The notes: generated from the letters alone by a model not told the origin. A stretch of 64,000 bases of DNA from Euphorbia lathyris (GCF_963576675.1 NC_088919.1:44476501-44540500); one strand, 5' to 3'; shown: positions 11,487 through 23,920, counted from the first letter of the stretch. Translations and numbers: made by a program.

Positions 11487-11800
11487 AGGACGACACAATT
11501 ACAAAAAAGATACATTTCGACAAACAAATCCCACAATAATACAAAATCTAGATCGGGAATCATTCTATCATCCATCATAAGCTGATACATATCTCTCAAG
11601 TCCTTACACTCATCTGTATTGTGACCATTATATCCATGATATAGACAAGCCTTGCCTTCATAAGTAACGAGATGGCCGACATCTGTGGGAATGCAACCAA
11701 TGAGTCCTTACCGAGCACTATGTTTCTTTTCTGGATCTACGAATGTCGACCCATTCGGTCTGCTTGAAGAAGTATGATGACCACATCGTCGATCAGTTAA
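11487..11800 (-). pseudogene. Tat-type gag zinc-knuckle remnant
   Basis: Reading the minus strand gives a frame with a single stop, containing CLYHGYNGHNTDEC followed by a K-D-L-R-D-M-Y-Q-L helix. This is the C-x2-H-x4-H-x4-C knuckle of Tat-lineage gag, and it matches the arrangement in the two other gag genes of this window (2574-2615 and about 24,100). The frame dies after about 40 further codons. It is in opposite orientation to the integrase remnant on its left, so these are two elements or a rearranged one. Confidence 0.7.
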
Positions 11801-11831
11801 TATCATCATCAACTTAACTATTCGCAACTCC

Positions 11832-11930
11832 TAGACCTGGAAATTTCATGTTCGAGTCGTGTTAGTGTCGCGTCATTTTCAGGTTCGTGTTGAAAAGAAT
11901 AAACCCAAACCCAACCCAAAAAATTTCATA
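11832..11930. mobile_element. hAT-type MITE end (fragment)
   Basis: The stretch CTAGACCTGGAAATTTCATGTTCGAGTCGTG, shown here as two short blocks, TAGACCTGG and GTTCGAGTCGTG, resembles the terminal region of the hAT MITE at 40569-41139 (TAGACTTGGCA and GTTCGTATCGTG on its minus strand). Only one end is visible. Confidence 0.4.
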
Positions 11931-12069
11931 TCAACCTGTTCGGGTTAGAAAAATGGAGCTATACTTTGCTACCTAAAGCAGTATATGTTGTTGGTCCGGT
12001 GTAACGTGGTAAAGTTAGTTCCAATGGGGGGTTAGGAACTATATAAAATTTTCACATTAGGCTGACTTA

Positions 12070-13029
12070 TATTTTTGATTAAGACTTTCACTAAGTCTTT
12101 CAGCATAGCGATGCTGAGTAAGATCAGAGGCAAGCTTAGTATACAAAAGTCCCTTCCTCTATTCTTCTACTCAATACTGTCTCTACTGCTGAGTGCTATA
12201 ACCAAGCAACTCAGCTTCTCCTTTCTAATCTCTAGAAATGATAAAGTGTTTGTTATAACAAAGAAGAACACTTTAGATGAATAATTCACTCTAGGCTTTT
12301 ACATGAAAATAAGAATTGGTGTAAGAATTGCTTTGCTTTTCAAGACAGAAACTTCAAGTTGCTATTTGGTCAGCGGTTCGACTTGGTGAAGATCTGCACC
12401 GAATGAAGCATTTGAGAGACCTATTTATAGTGACAACTGAGACCTCAGTCATTTCGAATTTTGAAATAACCGTTGGAGGGAAACGGCTTCCTGTCGCTTT
12501 TGCTCGGTCAGTGCTCAGCGTCTTCGGCCAATAAGAACGTTGCATCTTCTGTCTTCATCAGAGATCAGTTGCTTTTGCTCAAGCTCGTCAGAGTGTCTCT
12601 ATATTTACGGAAAAGTCTTCCAGACAGCTTTCTGCTTTGTCTGAATATTTCCTTAAGTGGAAAGACTTTGTCTCCAAGTTGTTCAGGTCAGCTGCTGACC
12701 TGGCTTCCTTGTCTGCTTGACTCAGCAGCTTCGTCATGAAGCAATTGAGAATTTCTTCTCGATTCTTCCTTCTGCTGGGCTGAGCTTTTGTTCTGCTGGG
12801 CCACGAGGCTCGTGAATGTTGACTGGGAATTGATCTTCTCTTGTGGGCTTTTGGGCCTTGATCTTTTAATGTCTTTTATTCTTATAAATCAATTAACTCA
12901 ACATTGAACAAACACATTAGTATGAATAAATCAAAGCATTTAAATTTAATGTGTTGGAATATTTTATCATGAGAATTATACTTTAAATAATTTTGTCAAA
13001 TCAAAATCATGTAGAAAGGTGTTTCAACA
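12070..13029 (-). mobile_element. Second LTR copy of the family at 1-1179
   Basis: The right edge, read on the minus strand, is TGTTGAAACACCTTTCTAC, as at 1179, and the minus-strand TATA (CTATAAATAG, about 12,425) is conserved. Similarity to 1-1179 runs along the whole stretch with many substitutions and indels. The left edge is not clear and no 5-bp duplication matching TAGGT (13030-13034) is visible, so it is a solo or truncated LTR. The short frames in it are chance. Confidence 0.65.
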
Positions 13030-13277
13030 TAGGTCACATCCAACGATAAGATTTTCTCCTAATACAAAATTCTAGCTTAACGGTATTTCTGCAACTTTTC
13101 TGTTGCAGACAATCTCTGAAATTTTAGTTTTTAGCAAAGGTATCATTCTTTAATATGATGTTCACAACTAACTTTCTTGACTCGATTTGACCAATTAAAA
13201 GATCAAGAGTTTTATTCAATAAAAAATAGAAAAAATGATCAGTGGATGCTTTTTTTTAAAAGAATAATATCTGACTG

Positions 13278-13345
13278 TATAGTCTTTCTGCATAAAGGGC
13301 GGCCCGGTGCATTACGCGTCCCCACTAACCGAGGGTCCGACGATT
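13278..13345 (-). mobile_element. SINE 3' end remnant (TS/Au-like)
   Basis: The minus strand reads GGACCCTCGGTTAGTGGGG, then a TAATGCACCGGGCCGCCCTTT tail given here by its core GCACCGGGCCGCCCTTT. This is close to the 3' end of plant TS/Au SINEs (…GTGCACCGGG.TGCCCTTT). The tRNA-like 5' part is not recognisable. Confidence 0.55.
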
Positions 13346-13394
13346 CCTTCTTTAGGCAGGTTGTCAGAAAACTTTACACCATAAAGGCAAAAAT

Positions 13395-13830
13395 ATCTAC
13401 AGTTTTTCAACTGCAAACTTGATAGTGCCTTCAATTTTTGAAGTGGTGAAGGCAGTTTCTTTAGCCTTTTCAACTACGATATGAGCATCCATAAAGATTA
13501 AGAGTTTTGAGAGATCTCCATCTAATGCCAGCCGGAAGGTTCATCAAGTTTGTGCAACATCTCACGTCCAAATCAATAAGTTGATCTAGAAACTGAATTG
13601 ATGGATGAACTTCTGTAATAAGAGTAAGTTTGTACAATAAACTGGCTTCACTAATTACCTAAACTACATGCATTTAGACCAAGAAAATAAGGATAAAACA
13701 TTATCTGCACTCCTGATCACAGTTTTTGTGCATTGTTGCATGTCAGGTTAAGTTCAACTAGATTTTCTGCTGTAAAATTTGATGGCATGGAGCTTTCAGT
13801 TCCTTCAACCTTTTCAGTTCCCTAAAAATC
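13395..13830 (-). pseudogene. TIR-NLR leucine-rich-repeat fragment (left copy)
   Basis: The minus strand carries pieces of an LRR region as in TIR-type NLR immune receptors. One exon-like block encodes MPSNFTAENLVELNL-like repeats (near 13,780). A second encodes LIDLDVRCCTNL, then LPAGIRWRSLKTLNLYGC (near 13,530-13,590). Blocks are separated by non-coding sequence and stops, and no NB-ARC or TIR part is present. It is a fragment, duplicated in inverted orientation at 32597-32980. Confidence 0.6.
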
Positions 13831-14265
13831 AAAGTAACAAATAAATAAGCCATTCAAATTTCCAAAATTTATTTCAATTGTACTGAAAGAGGCATAACAA
13901 GTATATAGAACCCAATTACGAAAACCAAAACCACATACACCAAATCCATTCATCAATATTCGGAATATTAAACATTTAGAATTTAGAACACCCTAATCAA
14001 TTGAATAACTTGTATCTAGGATAAGATTCACAACTTTTGGGCCAAAATTGAAACTTAAAATTACAACTCTAAAACTAGGATATTCACTACCCTCTAAGTT
14101 TAAACTTCTCAATTAACAAGTGTTCCATTTTCCACATCAACACAATTAGCTTTCAAAATCTGCTTCAGTTGTGTTTCAACTGTAAAATTAATGCAAATCA
14201 AAGTTTTTTTAAATTTATAATCAGCAATAGTAAGTAGTATTCATACAAACTAAACTCGTATTCTA

Positions 14266-15195
14266 TTAATTTTTAATCGTAATCAATTTTGGTGTACTAT
14301 TTGACTCTAAAATATGATCATCTAGAGAGGTGTTTAAATCAAAATCAAACTTCATCACTTGTTGTTCGCTCAATCTTGCTTCCTTCTCAATTAGAGTCTG
14401 TCCAGTCAAAAAACTCGGAAACTGATTACACTTGTAAATACAATCCTTTTCTCCTCCATCTACATTTGAACCTTCTCCTATTTCAATCTTTACATCTGAT
14501 CTTGTTTGCACGTGTCCGCCAATAGCTCGGTAACTGGCAAATACTTCTTTACATTCTTTATATTCATAACTTTTGTTATCTTCTCCAACTAATTCCCTAA
14601 AGTTCTTCTGTTTATGTTTCTTCTTCTTCTTCTTCTTCATCGGCGCCAAATTCTCCCTCTGCTCCAATTTCACATCATTTTTTCTCTTCTTCACCCCGTT
14701 GTTACAAATGTCATTTAAAACCTCCAACATCTCATCTCCACTGAGCTTCTCAGATAGAAGATATTCAAAACTTTCAATTTCTGCAACAATCTCTTTATTC
14801 CATTGGAACTTGTCTTTCAAAATCTCTAATGCTCTGTCTAGACTACGCCCCTTGTCGATTTGAAGATATTCGAAATAACTCATAACTTCTTCAACTAATC
14901 TATCATCGGACTTGACTGGAACAAAATCCTTAAGCTTTTCAACTAAACCAGTATCACTAGAACTAATTGGACGGGAAACAGTTCTAGATCGTTTTCTAGT
15001 TCCGCTCCAACGAAACTCAAGAAAGTTTCTAGAAAAAAAAGAAGAAGATGAAGAAGAAAACGAAATAAGAGTTAGAGCCGCAGATTCAACATCAGGATCG
15101 TAACCATCACCATTGCAATTATGATAACTGGGAGTTGAAATGGAAGAAAATGAACCAGACATGATTACCGTTTTTTGAAAAGAAAAATAAGCCAA
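14266..15195 (-). CDS. Degenerate ZAT-type C2H2/EAR-motif protein
   Basis: 309 codons, no intron needed. The second Met (residue 12, at 15162, MSGSFSS) is an equally plausible start. The layout is that of ZAT-type repressors: an acidic and helical N-terminal half, a Lys-rich basic stretch (about 187-195), zinc-finger region, and an EAR-like DFDLN at 284-288. The finger at 210-233 keeps the core FASYRAIGGH with C215 and H228. However, Tyr212 stands where the first Cys should be and Arg232 where the second His should be. A second finger is only a ghost (CNQFPSFLTGQTL, 256-268). Zinc binding is therefore unlikely, while the repression motif survives. It may be a decaying pseudogene or a finger-less co-repressor. 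It lies next to the Harbinger element, whose left TSD begins 200 bases upstream. Confidence 0.6.
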   Translation of the reverse strand: MAYFSFQKTVIMSGSFSSISTPSYHNCNGDGYDPDVESAALTLISFSSSSSSFFSRNFLEFRWSGTRKRSRTVSRPISSSDTGLVEKLKDFVPVKSDDRLVEEVMSYFEYLQIDKGRSLDRALEILKDKFQWNKEIVAEIESFEYLLSEKLSGDEMLEVLNDICNNGVKKRKNDVKLEQRENLAPMKKKKKKKHKQKNFRELVGEDNKSYEYKECKEVFASYRAIGGHVQTRSDVKIEIGEGSNVDGGEKDCIYKCNQFPSFLTGQTLIEKEARLSEQQVMKFDFDLNTSLDDHILESNSTPKLITIKN

Positions 15196-16438
15196 ACGTC
15201 CGAGAGAAAAACGTTGTGCGAATTGAATCCAATAGAGAATAATAATAATAAAATCGTATATTACCTATGAACCAGCTCCATATATATACATAGAGCACCA
15301 TGTCTAATCTCATTAGGATTTGTAATCCTTTTCTTGCATGGTACCCAATACGATTATAATTTATGGAAAAAAAACTCAAATTGATCCTAATTTATTTAGG
15401 GTGTGTTTGGTATTGCTGTTGCAGAAAGCAACAACAGCTTTTAGCCTAAAAGCATATTTAAAAGTGTTTGGCAAATATCAAAAACTGCTTTTATAAACAG
15501 TGCTTTTTGGTTAAAAGCTGGTTTTATTAAAAGCAGGACCCCTCATGCTTTTGGAAAAAGCTAATTTCTAGCTTTTGCACCCAGCACTTATTTTTTTATG
15601 TTTTGGACAAAAATATCCAAAGTTTTAAAGCATATTACGATTTAACTGAATATAAAAGACCTTTAATTTTGTTTGGACTCTCTATAAAACAATTTCTCCT
15701 TGGCGTATCATCTGGTCTCCTACCATCGCCGTTCTACTCTTTTCGATCTCCCCGACAGTCTCCATTCATTGTTCATATATTCATTTGTTTTCTTGAAATC
15801 TCCATTGAAATCAAGGTTAGTTGGTGTTGAGTATTCTTCTTGTTAATTTTTTTTTCTTATTTAGGGTTCAAAATTTTTGGTGATTATTTTTCTTATTTGG
15901 TATTATGATTGATGTTTTTGTGAGTTGTTTTTTTTTTTATTATGCTGTTACTGTGAATTTGTTTTTATTTAGAAAAGAAGATTAAAAGGTTTATGGTATA
16001 TGAAGGGCATTGATAATTGTTTAGGGTTCAAACTTTTTGATGATTATTTTTCTTATTTGGTATTATGATTGCTGTTTTCTTATTTAGGGGGTGTTTGGTT
16101 CAAACTTCGGAATCGGAATTGGAATCGGAATCGGAATGTTACGGAATCAGAATCGGAATGACAATTTATTTATTTTCTTTGGTTTAATCCGGAATCGGAA
16201 TCCGATTATTTTTAAGAGTGTTTGGTTCAAATTCCGGAATTGGAATCAAAATCAAAATCGAAATTGAATAAAATCAAAATTTCTTAAATTTTAATAAATA
16301 AAATATAAAAAAAAATCTAGAGAAAAAATTGATTATAAAAATATTTCATAAATGAAATTAATATATAAATAATATACTATAATATAGTATAGTACAAATT
16401 ATCTAAAGGACCAACCGTGTATTATATAAATAAATATG

Positions 16439-16852
16439 TGATAATTTGCCGGATTTGATTTGATGATCCTCGTCGTAGTTACCTGCAAAACAAAACCGGA
16501 GACAGGATCTCCGGGAAAACTCTCCGACGATCAAGTCAGTTTTATGTGGAATTCTAGTAGATTGATAATCGTATTGAGGAAAAATGTGAACTTACCCCTC
16601 CCTTGGCTTTCTTATTTCTTTTATAAGCCTTTCTAGGTAACCGCCGAGGGCGGTTACTCTTTCTGTGCCACATTCTCCACGTAGTCACAAACGTGGTCCT
16701 GTTTCTCTGAGTGGGTGGTTTAGTGCCTTGTTGGGATTTCGGGGCGGTTAGCCCTTTCCCTTATTAGGAGCCCATTTAATCTTGAACCGTGGGCTTAAGT
16801 TTGGGATGGGCCCGTGCTTGTGATTCAGCTCAGTTGGTTTCATGAATCATCA
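16439..16852 (-). repeat. 3' LTR of the Tat/Retand-type element
   Basis: 414 bases, TGATAATTTGCC at the left and ...ATGAATCATCA at the right. It pairs with 25802-26215 with about six substitutions and no gaps. Confidence 0.92.
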
Positions 16853-17101
16853 CATGCCTCCCCTCTAGTTTAGCAAGAGCCCTTTAGGGTCTTTTCATAT
16901 GTCTTAGACAACTCTCCATCTTCATCTGGGTATTCAAAATTTCGAAAGTAGTTCGTTCGTTTTCTGTCATTTCCTCTCCGGCATCAACCCTTTTGCGTTC
17001 GTTCTTCTCTGCATTCTTTCTCACATGTAAGTTTCCCTTTCTGTAACTCGTAACTCGTTCAACCATTTTTTCTTTTATTTCTGTTCGTTTCTTTCACCGA
17101 T

Positions 17102-19417
17102 ATGTCGAACCCTGAACTTGATTTCGCACCCTTCGACGAAAATTATGATCGCGAGGTGTCTCACGAGGTTGATGAGATGGTTAATGAAGCTTCAACTAGC
17201 TCTCCTAGGTCTGATTCTCATCCTGCCGATTTTCTCCATCTGGCGAATACGACTGATGAGGGCTTAGGTTTCGACCCCAAGAAGTTGATTCCACCACCTG
17301 TCCCCACTCCTCGTTTATTACCGAAGAAGGATAGGTTAGGAAGCCTAATTTGCCGCGAGACGATTGACGACTTGCGGGAGCAGTATCCTTGGCTTCAAGG
17401 CCTGGAAACAAGCATTCCCGGGGAAAATAGAGGACCCGGCGACTTCCCGAAGGGGTATTTTACCATTTTTGTCACTCAAATTATCTGCGGTTTCACGTAT
17501 CCACTGGCAGATGAGATTGCTTCCATCCTTAGAGGTTATGGAATCGCACCCGGGCAACTGCACCCCAATGAATGGGCCGACCTGACTCTGGACAAGTTTT
17601 TGGCGGATTGTCTGGAGGTTCCCTTCTCGCTCAAGATTTTCTCCAAGCTTCATCATTTTAAAAGTTCGAGGGAGTATTTACTTTCATCCGACAGAGCGGT
17701 TACTACGGCTTTGATGAGAAGTCGAACAAAATCCGCGAGTGGGACAGGTCTTATTTCTTCATCAAGTTCCATGAAGGGAATCCGAACTTTCTTCGTTGCT
17801 GGGGACGACCTAATGTAAAGAGTTTGAACTTTGGTTATCCAAGCAAGGAAGAATCCGCTATTGTAAAATTCTTGAAGAGTACTCCTCCTTTTGTATGGAC
17901 ATATGATCAGGCATTCCATATGCTAAGGAGTCGAGTAGTGATTGCCTACCGCGAGGAAGATCGCGTTGTTTATATCCCTTATCGCGTTTTCGTACAAGGT
18001 ACTATTAGCTTATTTCCTAGTTGATGATTTCTCTTAACCCTTTGCAGGGGTGACCCTTTATCCCAACTCGCTGCAGATCGGGAAGCGAAAGCCTTGGCGA
18101 GGAGGAAGAGGCGATTGGCGGGAACAACTTCTGTTGCAGGGGCGAATTCTCCTGTGGGGGCGACTCCTTCTGTTGAGGCGGCTTCCCCCACAATTGCTTC
18201 CGTTTCATAAGGCCCTGCTTCTGCTTCTGAGGACCTTCCCTTAAATAGGAAGCGGAAGAGTAATGCGGATACGGAGTCTTCTCGCCCCAGGAAGAAAAAT
18301 ACCTCCGTATCCTTGACTGTTGGTGGTACACCCATATCCACCCCATCCAAAGAAAAGGGCAGTACTCCATTTCACGAGGTATCACGATTTACTCACTCTT
18401 TTTGTTTATTTTCCTTTATCAGTTATTTGTTGTTCTCCTGATCCCTCTCCTTATGTATTCGCAGCCAATTCCTGACATTAGCGGGTGGTGGACTAGGACC
18501 TTTGGTAAAGCCGTGAGCTTTTCCTGTAAGGACATTGTTTCTTCCATATGCAATGTCCTTGGGCAACTCCCCTCTGATTCTCGCGTGCGCGAACAAGTGC
18601 CGCTTCCAACTGCCATGGAGGGGATTGAGAAGCGTGCTATAAAGGTATATTGCTTTCTACTCATGTTCCATCCCTCAAATGCATGTCTCCATTCGCTCTT
18701 TTTATTCACGTATCGTCCTATATGCAGATTATCAATTTCGCGGAGGGTGCCCTCTGCAGGGATGCTGAACGAGCTAGAGAGCTGGAAAGCCTTGGCACTG
18801 AATTGGCGACTCAGAAGTCGCTTTTTGATGATGTCCAAGGCAAAGTAAAGGTCCTTGAAGGCGCTTGTCAGAAGGCCATCAGCGAGAAGGAGGAAGCTCT
18901 CAAATCCCTCCAGGCTAAGTCCGATGAGCTTCAGAAGGCCATTGATGATCTGAATTCGTCCAAGGAAGCTTTGGAGATGAAAAAGAGGAGGGCCGAGGAG
19001 ATCACAGCTGAAGATGGTGCTCGCATCTATTGGTATGGAGAGCGAATTCATGCGACTTATGAGCATGGACATCCAGATCGTGTACTTAATCGCCCCAAGG
19101 TTCCCATTCCTGAAAAGGATTTAGCTGAAAAATGGGACAAGTTGGAGGCCGAGGATGCCGATATGGATGAGGTACTTCTCCTAGATTGGCAGAGTTTTTA
19201 TGACTCTCCAATTAGCCGTGAGATCCCAAATCAGAATGTAGAAGAAGGGGCACCACAAGATGTTTCTCACGTTGAACAAGTGGTACCTCGCTCTGATGCG
19301 GTTACTGATCTGATTGTTGGGGATTCGCTTGAAGCAGATCACCCCACTGGAGAAGATGAAGGAGTCGCTGAAGGTGAAGGGGGCAATAGAGGCGAAGGAG
19401 AAGAAACTGTAGTATAA
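17102..19417 (+). pseudogene. Antisense gene (aORF) of the Tat/Retand-type element
   Basis: Plus-strand gene lying antisense between pol and the 3' LTR. Such antisense ORFs are known in the Retand group of Tat elements and are often annotated as putative gypsy type transposon (PF04195). Four exon-like blocks are bounded by GT-AG signals: about 17102-17998, 18048-18378, 18465-18643 and 18727-19417. The first holds the conserved domain (GYFTIFVTQIICGFTYPLAD, then in another frame RVVIAYREEDRVVYIPYRVF). The last forms a long coiled coil (about 18,760-19,010) and an acidic tail. Lesions: a one-base frameshift near 17,672, a TAA at 18208-18210, and an apparent frame mismatch at the first splice junction. 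Function is unknown even in intact relatives. Confidence 0.75.
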
Positions 19418-19697
19418 TTTTATTTATATTCGAACTGTTGTATGTAACAAACTGCCAGTATATATATCAACCGAGCGAATTTGCCGCCGCTTTTCATATA
19501 TGTGCAATTGCTGTTTTATTCTTCGTCGCCTTAATGCCGGTTATTTTCATATGCGACCCTTGCCTTTTGCCGACTTCATACTTGTAATTTTTCGTAGTTA
19601 GTTTTGTTTTCGTTAGGGTGGCCAGACCCTTTTTGCAATTTTTTGAGTACTCATTTATTCGCTTAATTTTATGCCTTATAATTTTTCAAATAATCAT

Positions 19698-19934
19698 AAG
19701 GTTAACCATAAGGTTTTGCGAATGATGCGTAATCATGCATCCGCCTTTCTTTTGTAGGCAACACATTTATGTGTTTAAGGTTAACCATAAGGTTTTACGA
19801 ATGATGCGTAATCATGCATCCGCTTTTCTTTTGTAGGCAACACATTTATGTGTTTAAGGTTAACCATAAGGTTTTACGAATGATGCGTAATCATGCATCC
19901 GCCTTTCTTTTGTAGGCAACACACTTATGTGTTT
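19698..19934. repeat. 79-bp tandem repeat, three copies
   Basis: AAGGTTAACCATAAGGTTTT recurs at 19698, 19777 and 19856 with only a few differences per copy. It lies between the antisense gene and the end of pol, where Tat-lineage elements often carry minisatellites. Confidence 0.92.
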
Positions 19935-20142
19935 GTATTATCAGTTTGAAAAGGACCTGCATTCAGCCGTAGCATACTGAATAATTGTAACCAATGAACA
20001 TCTTTATTGATAAAGAAAAAAGACTTCTTGTTACATGGGTACATAAACTGGGTGGGATCAAAGCCTCATTAAAACCTTTTATTAGAAAACCCAGTGGGAA
20101 AAAACTCATAAAAGGAAAAAGAGTACTCGTCATTTCCCTGAA

Positions 20143-23100
20143 CTACTCGGCCTGTATATATAAGCGTAGATTCTCTAGATTCCAGGTGCGCGGGAGCTTT
20201 TTGCCGCTCATTTCTTTTATTTCAAAAGTTGATGGTCCCAACTTCTTGGATACCCTATAAGGTCCGATCCAGTTGACGCCTAATTTTCCTTTGCCTTCTC
20301 TGGACTGTATTTTATCTGCTTTTTTCAAGACCAAGTCGCTCTCATTGATTATCACCTTTCGCACCCTTCTGTCATGATACTTCTTGATTCTATTGCGATA
20401 TACTGCCATTCGCATGTAAGCTTTTTCTCTTCGTTCTTCAACAGAATCCAATGCATCTCTAATGTTGATAGGATTTTGGGTGTCATAGTAATAAATTACC
20501 CGATCTGTAGGCGAATGGATTTCAACAGGTAGAACTGCTTCGGCTCCATAAACCAGCGAGAAGGGTGTTTCGCCTGTTGCTGCCTTTACAGAAGTTCTGT
20601 ATGCCCATAACATATGAGGTATCTCATCCGCCCAACCTGTTTTCTTATCACCTAGTCGCTTCTTGATTCCATGAATCATGGCCATGTTGGTAACCTCTGT
20701 CATACCATTCGATTGGGGATGATTTACGGAGGAAAAATGATTCTTGATCCCCATGCTTTCGCAATATGCTTTGAATTTGACACAGTTGAACTGGGTACCG
20801 TTGTCGGTTATAAGCGTTTGTGGGATTCCAAACCGCATGATAATGTTCTCTCGTAAGAACTCGATCATTCGCTCAGGTGTTTGAGCGGTTACTGCCTCTG
20901 CTTCTACCCATTTGCTGAAGTGGTCAACTGCGACTACCAAGTACCTCCTATTCCTTGTTGTTTCTGGGAATGGCCCCACTATATCAATCCCCCATGTTGC
21001 GAATGGCCACGCCGTCATTATAGTTATTTGTTCGGCTCCTGGGACATGCTTTTTATTAGCATGGATTTGACAGCTGTGACATTCCGCTACCATTTTCTGG
21101 GAATCTTCCACCACCTTCGGCCAATAATATCCCATCAACTTGACTTTTCTTGCCAACGCCGTGGATGCTTCATGCGCACCATAAATTCCTTCATGGAGTT
21201 CTCTCAGCACGTAATCTCCTTCATTGCGGCTAATACATTTTAACCATGGACATGTATATGACTTCCTGTATAAAGTCCCATCCCGAATTGAGTATCTCGC
21301 TGACTGCCCGATTAGCTTTCTGGCTAAACTTTTATCAACCGGAAAATCTCCATGTTCCAGATATTGGCGGATGGGCATCCGCCAATCTTCATCATCTTCT
21401 AGCTCTTCGATGACCATAATCTGATCGGCTTCGAATGCTGGTGACGACCTTATTTCCAAATTACATGCTTTTTGACTCCATGGGTCTCTACTCGCCGCTG
21501 CTTTTGCCAACTCATCAGCCTTTGTGTTCTGGCCTCTTGGAACATGCACCATCTCCCAGACGATTCCTTTATGTGTTAACTCCTGCGTCAATCTACCGAC
21601 AACCTGATGGTATTTGACCGGATCTTCCTGTTTCACCAGATAATTTTTTGTGATCTGATTTATCATGAGTTTAGAGTCGCTGTAGATTACCACTCTTTCT
21701 GGCATAAGTTCATTAAGCAACTTCAATCCGCATATCATTGCTTCATATTCCGCGGCATTGTTGGTAGTTTTGAATGTTAACTTTGCCGCATAGTACAGGC
21801 GAATAACATCTAGACCCTTGATGACGACTCCCAGTCCAGCTCCATCTGTGGATAATGCCCCATCTGTGAACATACTCCATTCTTCTTTTTGTGCTTTTGG
21901 ACATTCGTCTTCATCCCACGTGAACTCATTCACGAAATCGGCAAGTACTTGACTTTTTAGAGCTGGTCTTCCTTCGTAACGAATATCGAACTCTCCCAAG
22001 CGAATTGACCATTCCATCAATCGCCCGGATGCGTCAGGTTTCTGCAGTACCTTTCGTATTGGAATTCCAGTTCTCACAATGATAGTATGCGCCTGGAAGT
22101 ATGGCTTCAACCTAGCCGCCGTGGTTATCACCGCGAGGGCCATTTTATCTAACCTCGAATATCGAAGTTCTACATCCTTTAAGACTTTACTCACGTAGTA
22201 CACCGGATATTGTTGCCCTTCTTCTTCCCGCACCATTATAGTGCATATCGCCGTGCTGGTGACGGATACATAAAGAAATAAATCTTCTCCATCCTCTGGC
22301 CTGCTCATTAAGGGCGGATAACATAGTAATCGCTTTATCCCCTCGAATGCTTATTGACAATCTGGTGTCCATTCAAAGGACTTAGATTTTTTGATGGCAT
22401 TGTAGAAAGGTAGACATCTCCTAGCTGAGCATGATATGAATCGCCCTAATGCCACCAACCACCCATTGAGTCTCTGTACTTCTCTTATGCTCCTTGGCGT
22501 CTTCATCTCCATCACTGCTTTAACCTTCTCAGGATTCGCCTCAACTCCTTTGCCACTAACAATGAAACCCAGGAACTTCCATGCTCTCGCTCCAAACGTG
22601 CATTTCTCCGGGTTCAATTTGAGGCCATATTTGATCAGCACCTCCAGGATTTCTTTAATATCCTGCGGATGGTCTTGCATCTTCTTGCTTTTAATGATCA
22701 TGTCGTCTACATAGATCGAGAAGTTCTCGCCTGATTTGTCTGAAAATATCTTGTTCATCATCCGTTGATATGTTGCTCCTGCATTTTTCAGTCCAAAGGG
22801 CATCACCTTGAAGCAATAAGTTGCCTAATGAGTTATGAATGACATCTTGATCTCGTCCGCCTTCTCCATTGGTATCTGGTGGTAACTGGATTTCACATCG
22901 GTGAATGATAAAGCTTCAAATCCCGCAGTCCCATCTACCAATATGTCAATGTTAGGTAGCGGATACATATCCTTCGGACAAGCTTTATTCAGATCTTTGA
23001 AGTCTACGCACATTCTGTACGTTCCATTCGGCTTTTTGACTAGCACCACATTGGCTAGCCATTCCGGATAAGTGACCTCTCGAATTGCATCTGATTTTAG

Positions 23101-23841
23101 CAAATCCGCCACTGCTTTTTCAATCGCCTTCTGCCGCTCTGGAGCATGTCCTCTCTTTTTCTGTCGCACTGGGGTTGCACTTTTATCCACATTCAAACGA
23201 TGTGCTGCTATTTCTGGACTTATCCCCTTCAGCACTTCATCAGGAGCGGCGAAAGCCGACTCGCATTGGATCAACACCTCGGTAATGGCTTTCTTCGTTT
23301 CCTTTGGAAGTCCTGCCGCTATCCTTACTTTCTTGTCATTTGAAATGGCGAATAGTTCTGTTTCTCCTAACGCTTCAGCCGGTAACTTCTCATCAACTTT
23401 ATCTTCTTCATCTGGCTTTGTTTTAAGTGACAATGTATAAGCTTGTTGAGATATAAGTTGATTACCCTCAACAATGACTCGCCCTTGGTGTGTTGGCAAA
23501 TGCAATGTCAAATGCTTCATTGAAATGAGCGACTCCGTTTCCGATAGGAACGGACGCCCCAGAATTATATTATAGGCCAATGGGAGATCAACAATTGCGA
23601 ATTCTAGATCACCTCTCCATTTTAGGTTCTTATCGCCCATTTCTGTCTCCAACACCACCTGTCCACTTGTTTGAGATGATTGACCTCCAAAACCAGTTAC
23701 ATCCATAAACGTATGTTCTACTCGCTCGTCGTTAATTCCCAACTGGTTGAATGCAGTTCGAGTAATAACATTGCAAGAACTGCCTGTATCAATAAGGACC
23801 CGCTTGACGTCCCATCCTTCAATGGCCACCGTAATCACCAA
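20143..23841 (-). pseudogene. Tat/Retand-type pol: protease, RT, RNase H x2, integrase
   Basis: One long minus-strand frame with two in-frame stops (TAG at 22825-22827, TAA at 22351-22353). Order: protease with VLIDTGSS near the start, reverse transcriptase with YVDD (about 22,700), its own RNase H, then an extra RNase H with D-E-D-D residues in FTDG, AEYEA, YSDSK and ADELA (residues 149, 188, 211 and 265 of the 22308-20143 part). Integrase follows with H-H-C-C residues (372, 379, 410, 413) and catalytic D442, D502 and E538, and ends with a WIGPYRV C-terminal domain. Apart from the stops all motifs are intact, consistent with the very similar LTRs. Confidence 0.9.
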
Positions 23842-23920
23842 CGCATCCGTATGCGGCTCCGTGATTCGCGCAAATAAATAATTGAGGGCATCCCCCCTAC
23901 TCGTGTTGCTTTTTCGCTGT

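Larger units (their letters stand above)
13232..14060. repeat. Left arm of an 18-kb-spaced inverted repeat
   Basis: This stretch matches the reverse complement of about 32365-33100, including the NLR fragment, an intron-like part and the SINE tail. The edges fall near 13232 and 14060. The arms are clearly diverged: the left arm keeps about 100 bases of LRR coding sequence that the right arm has lost. Confidence 0.8.
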
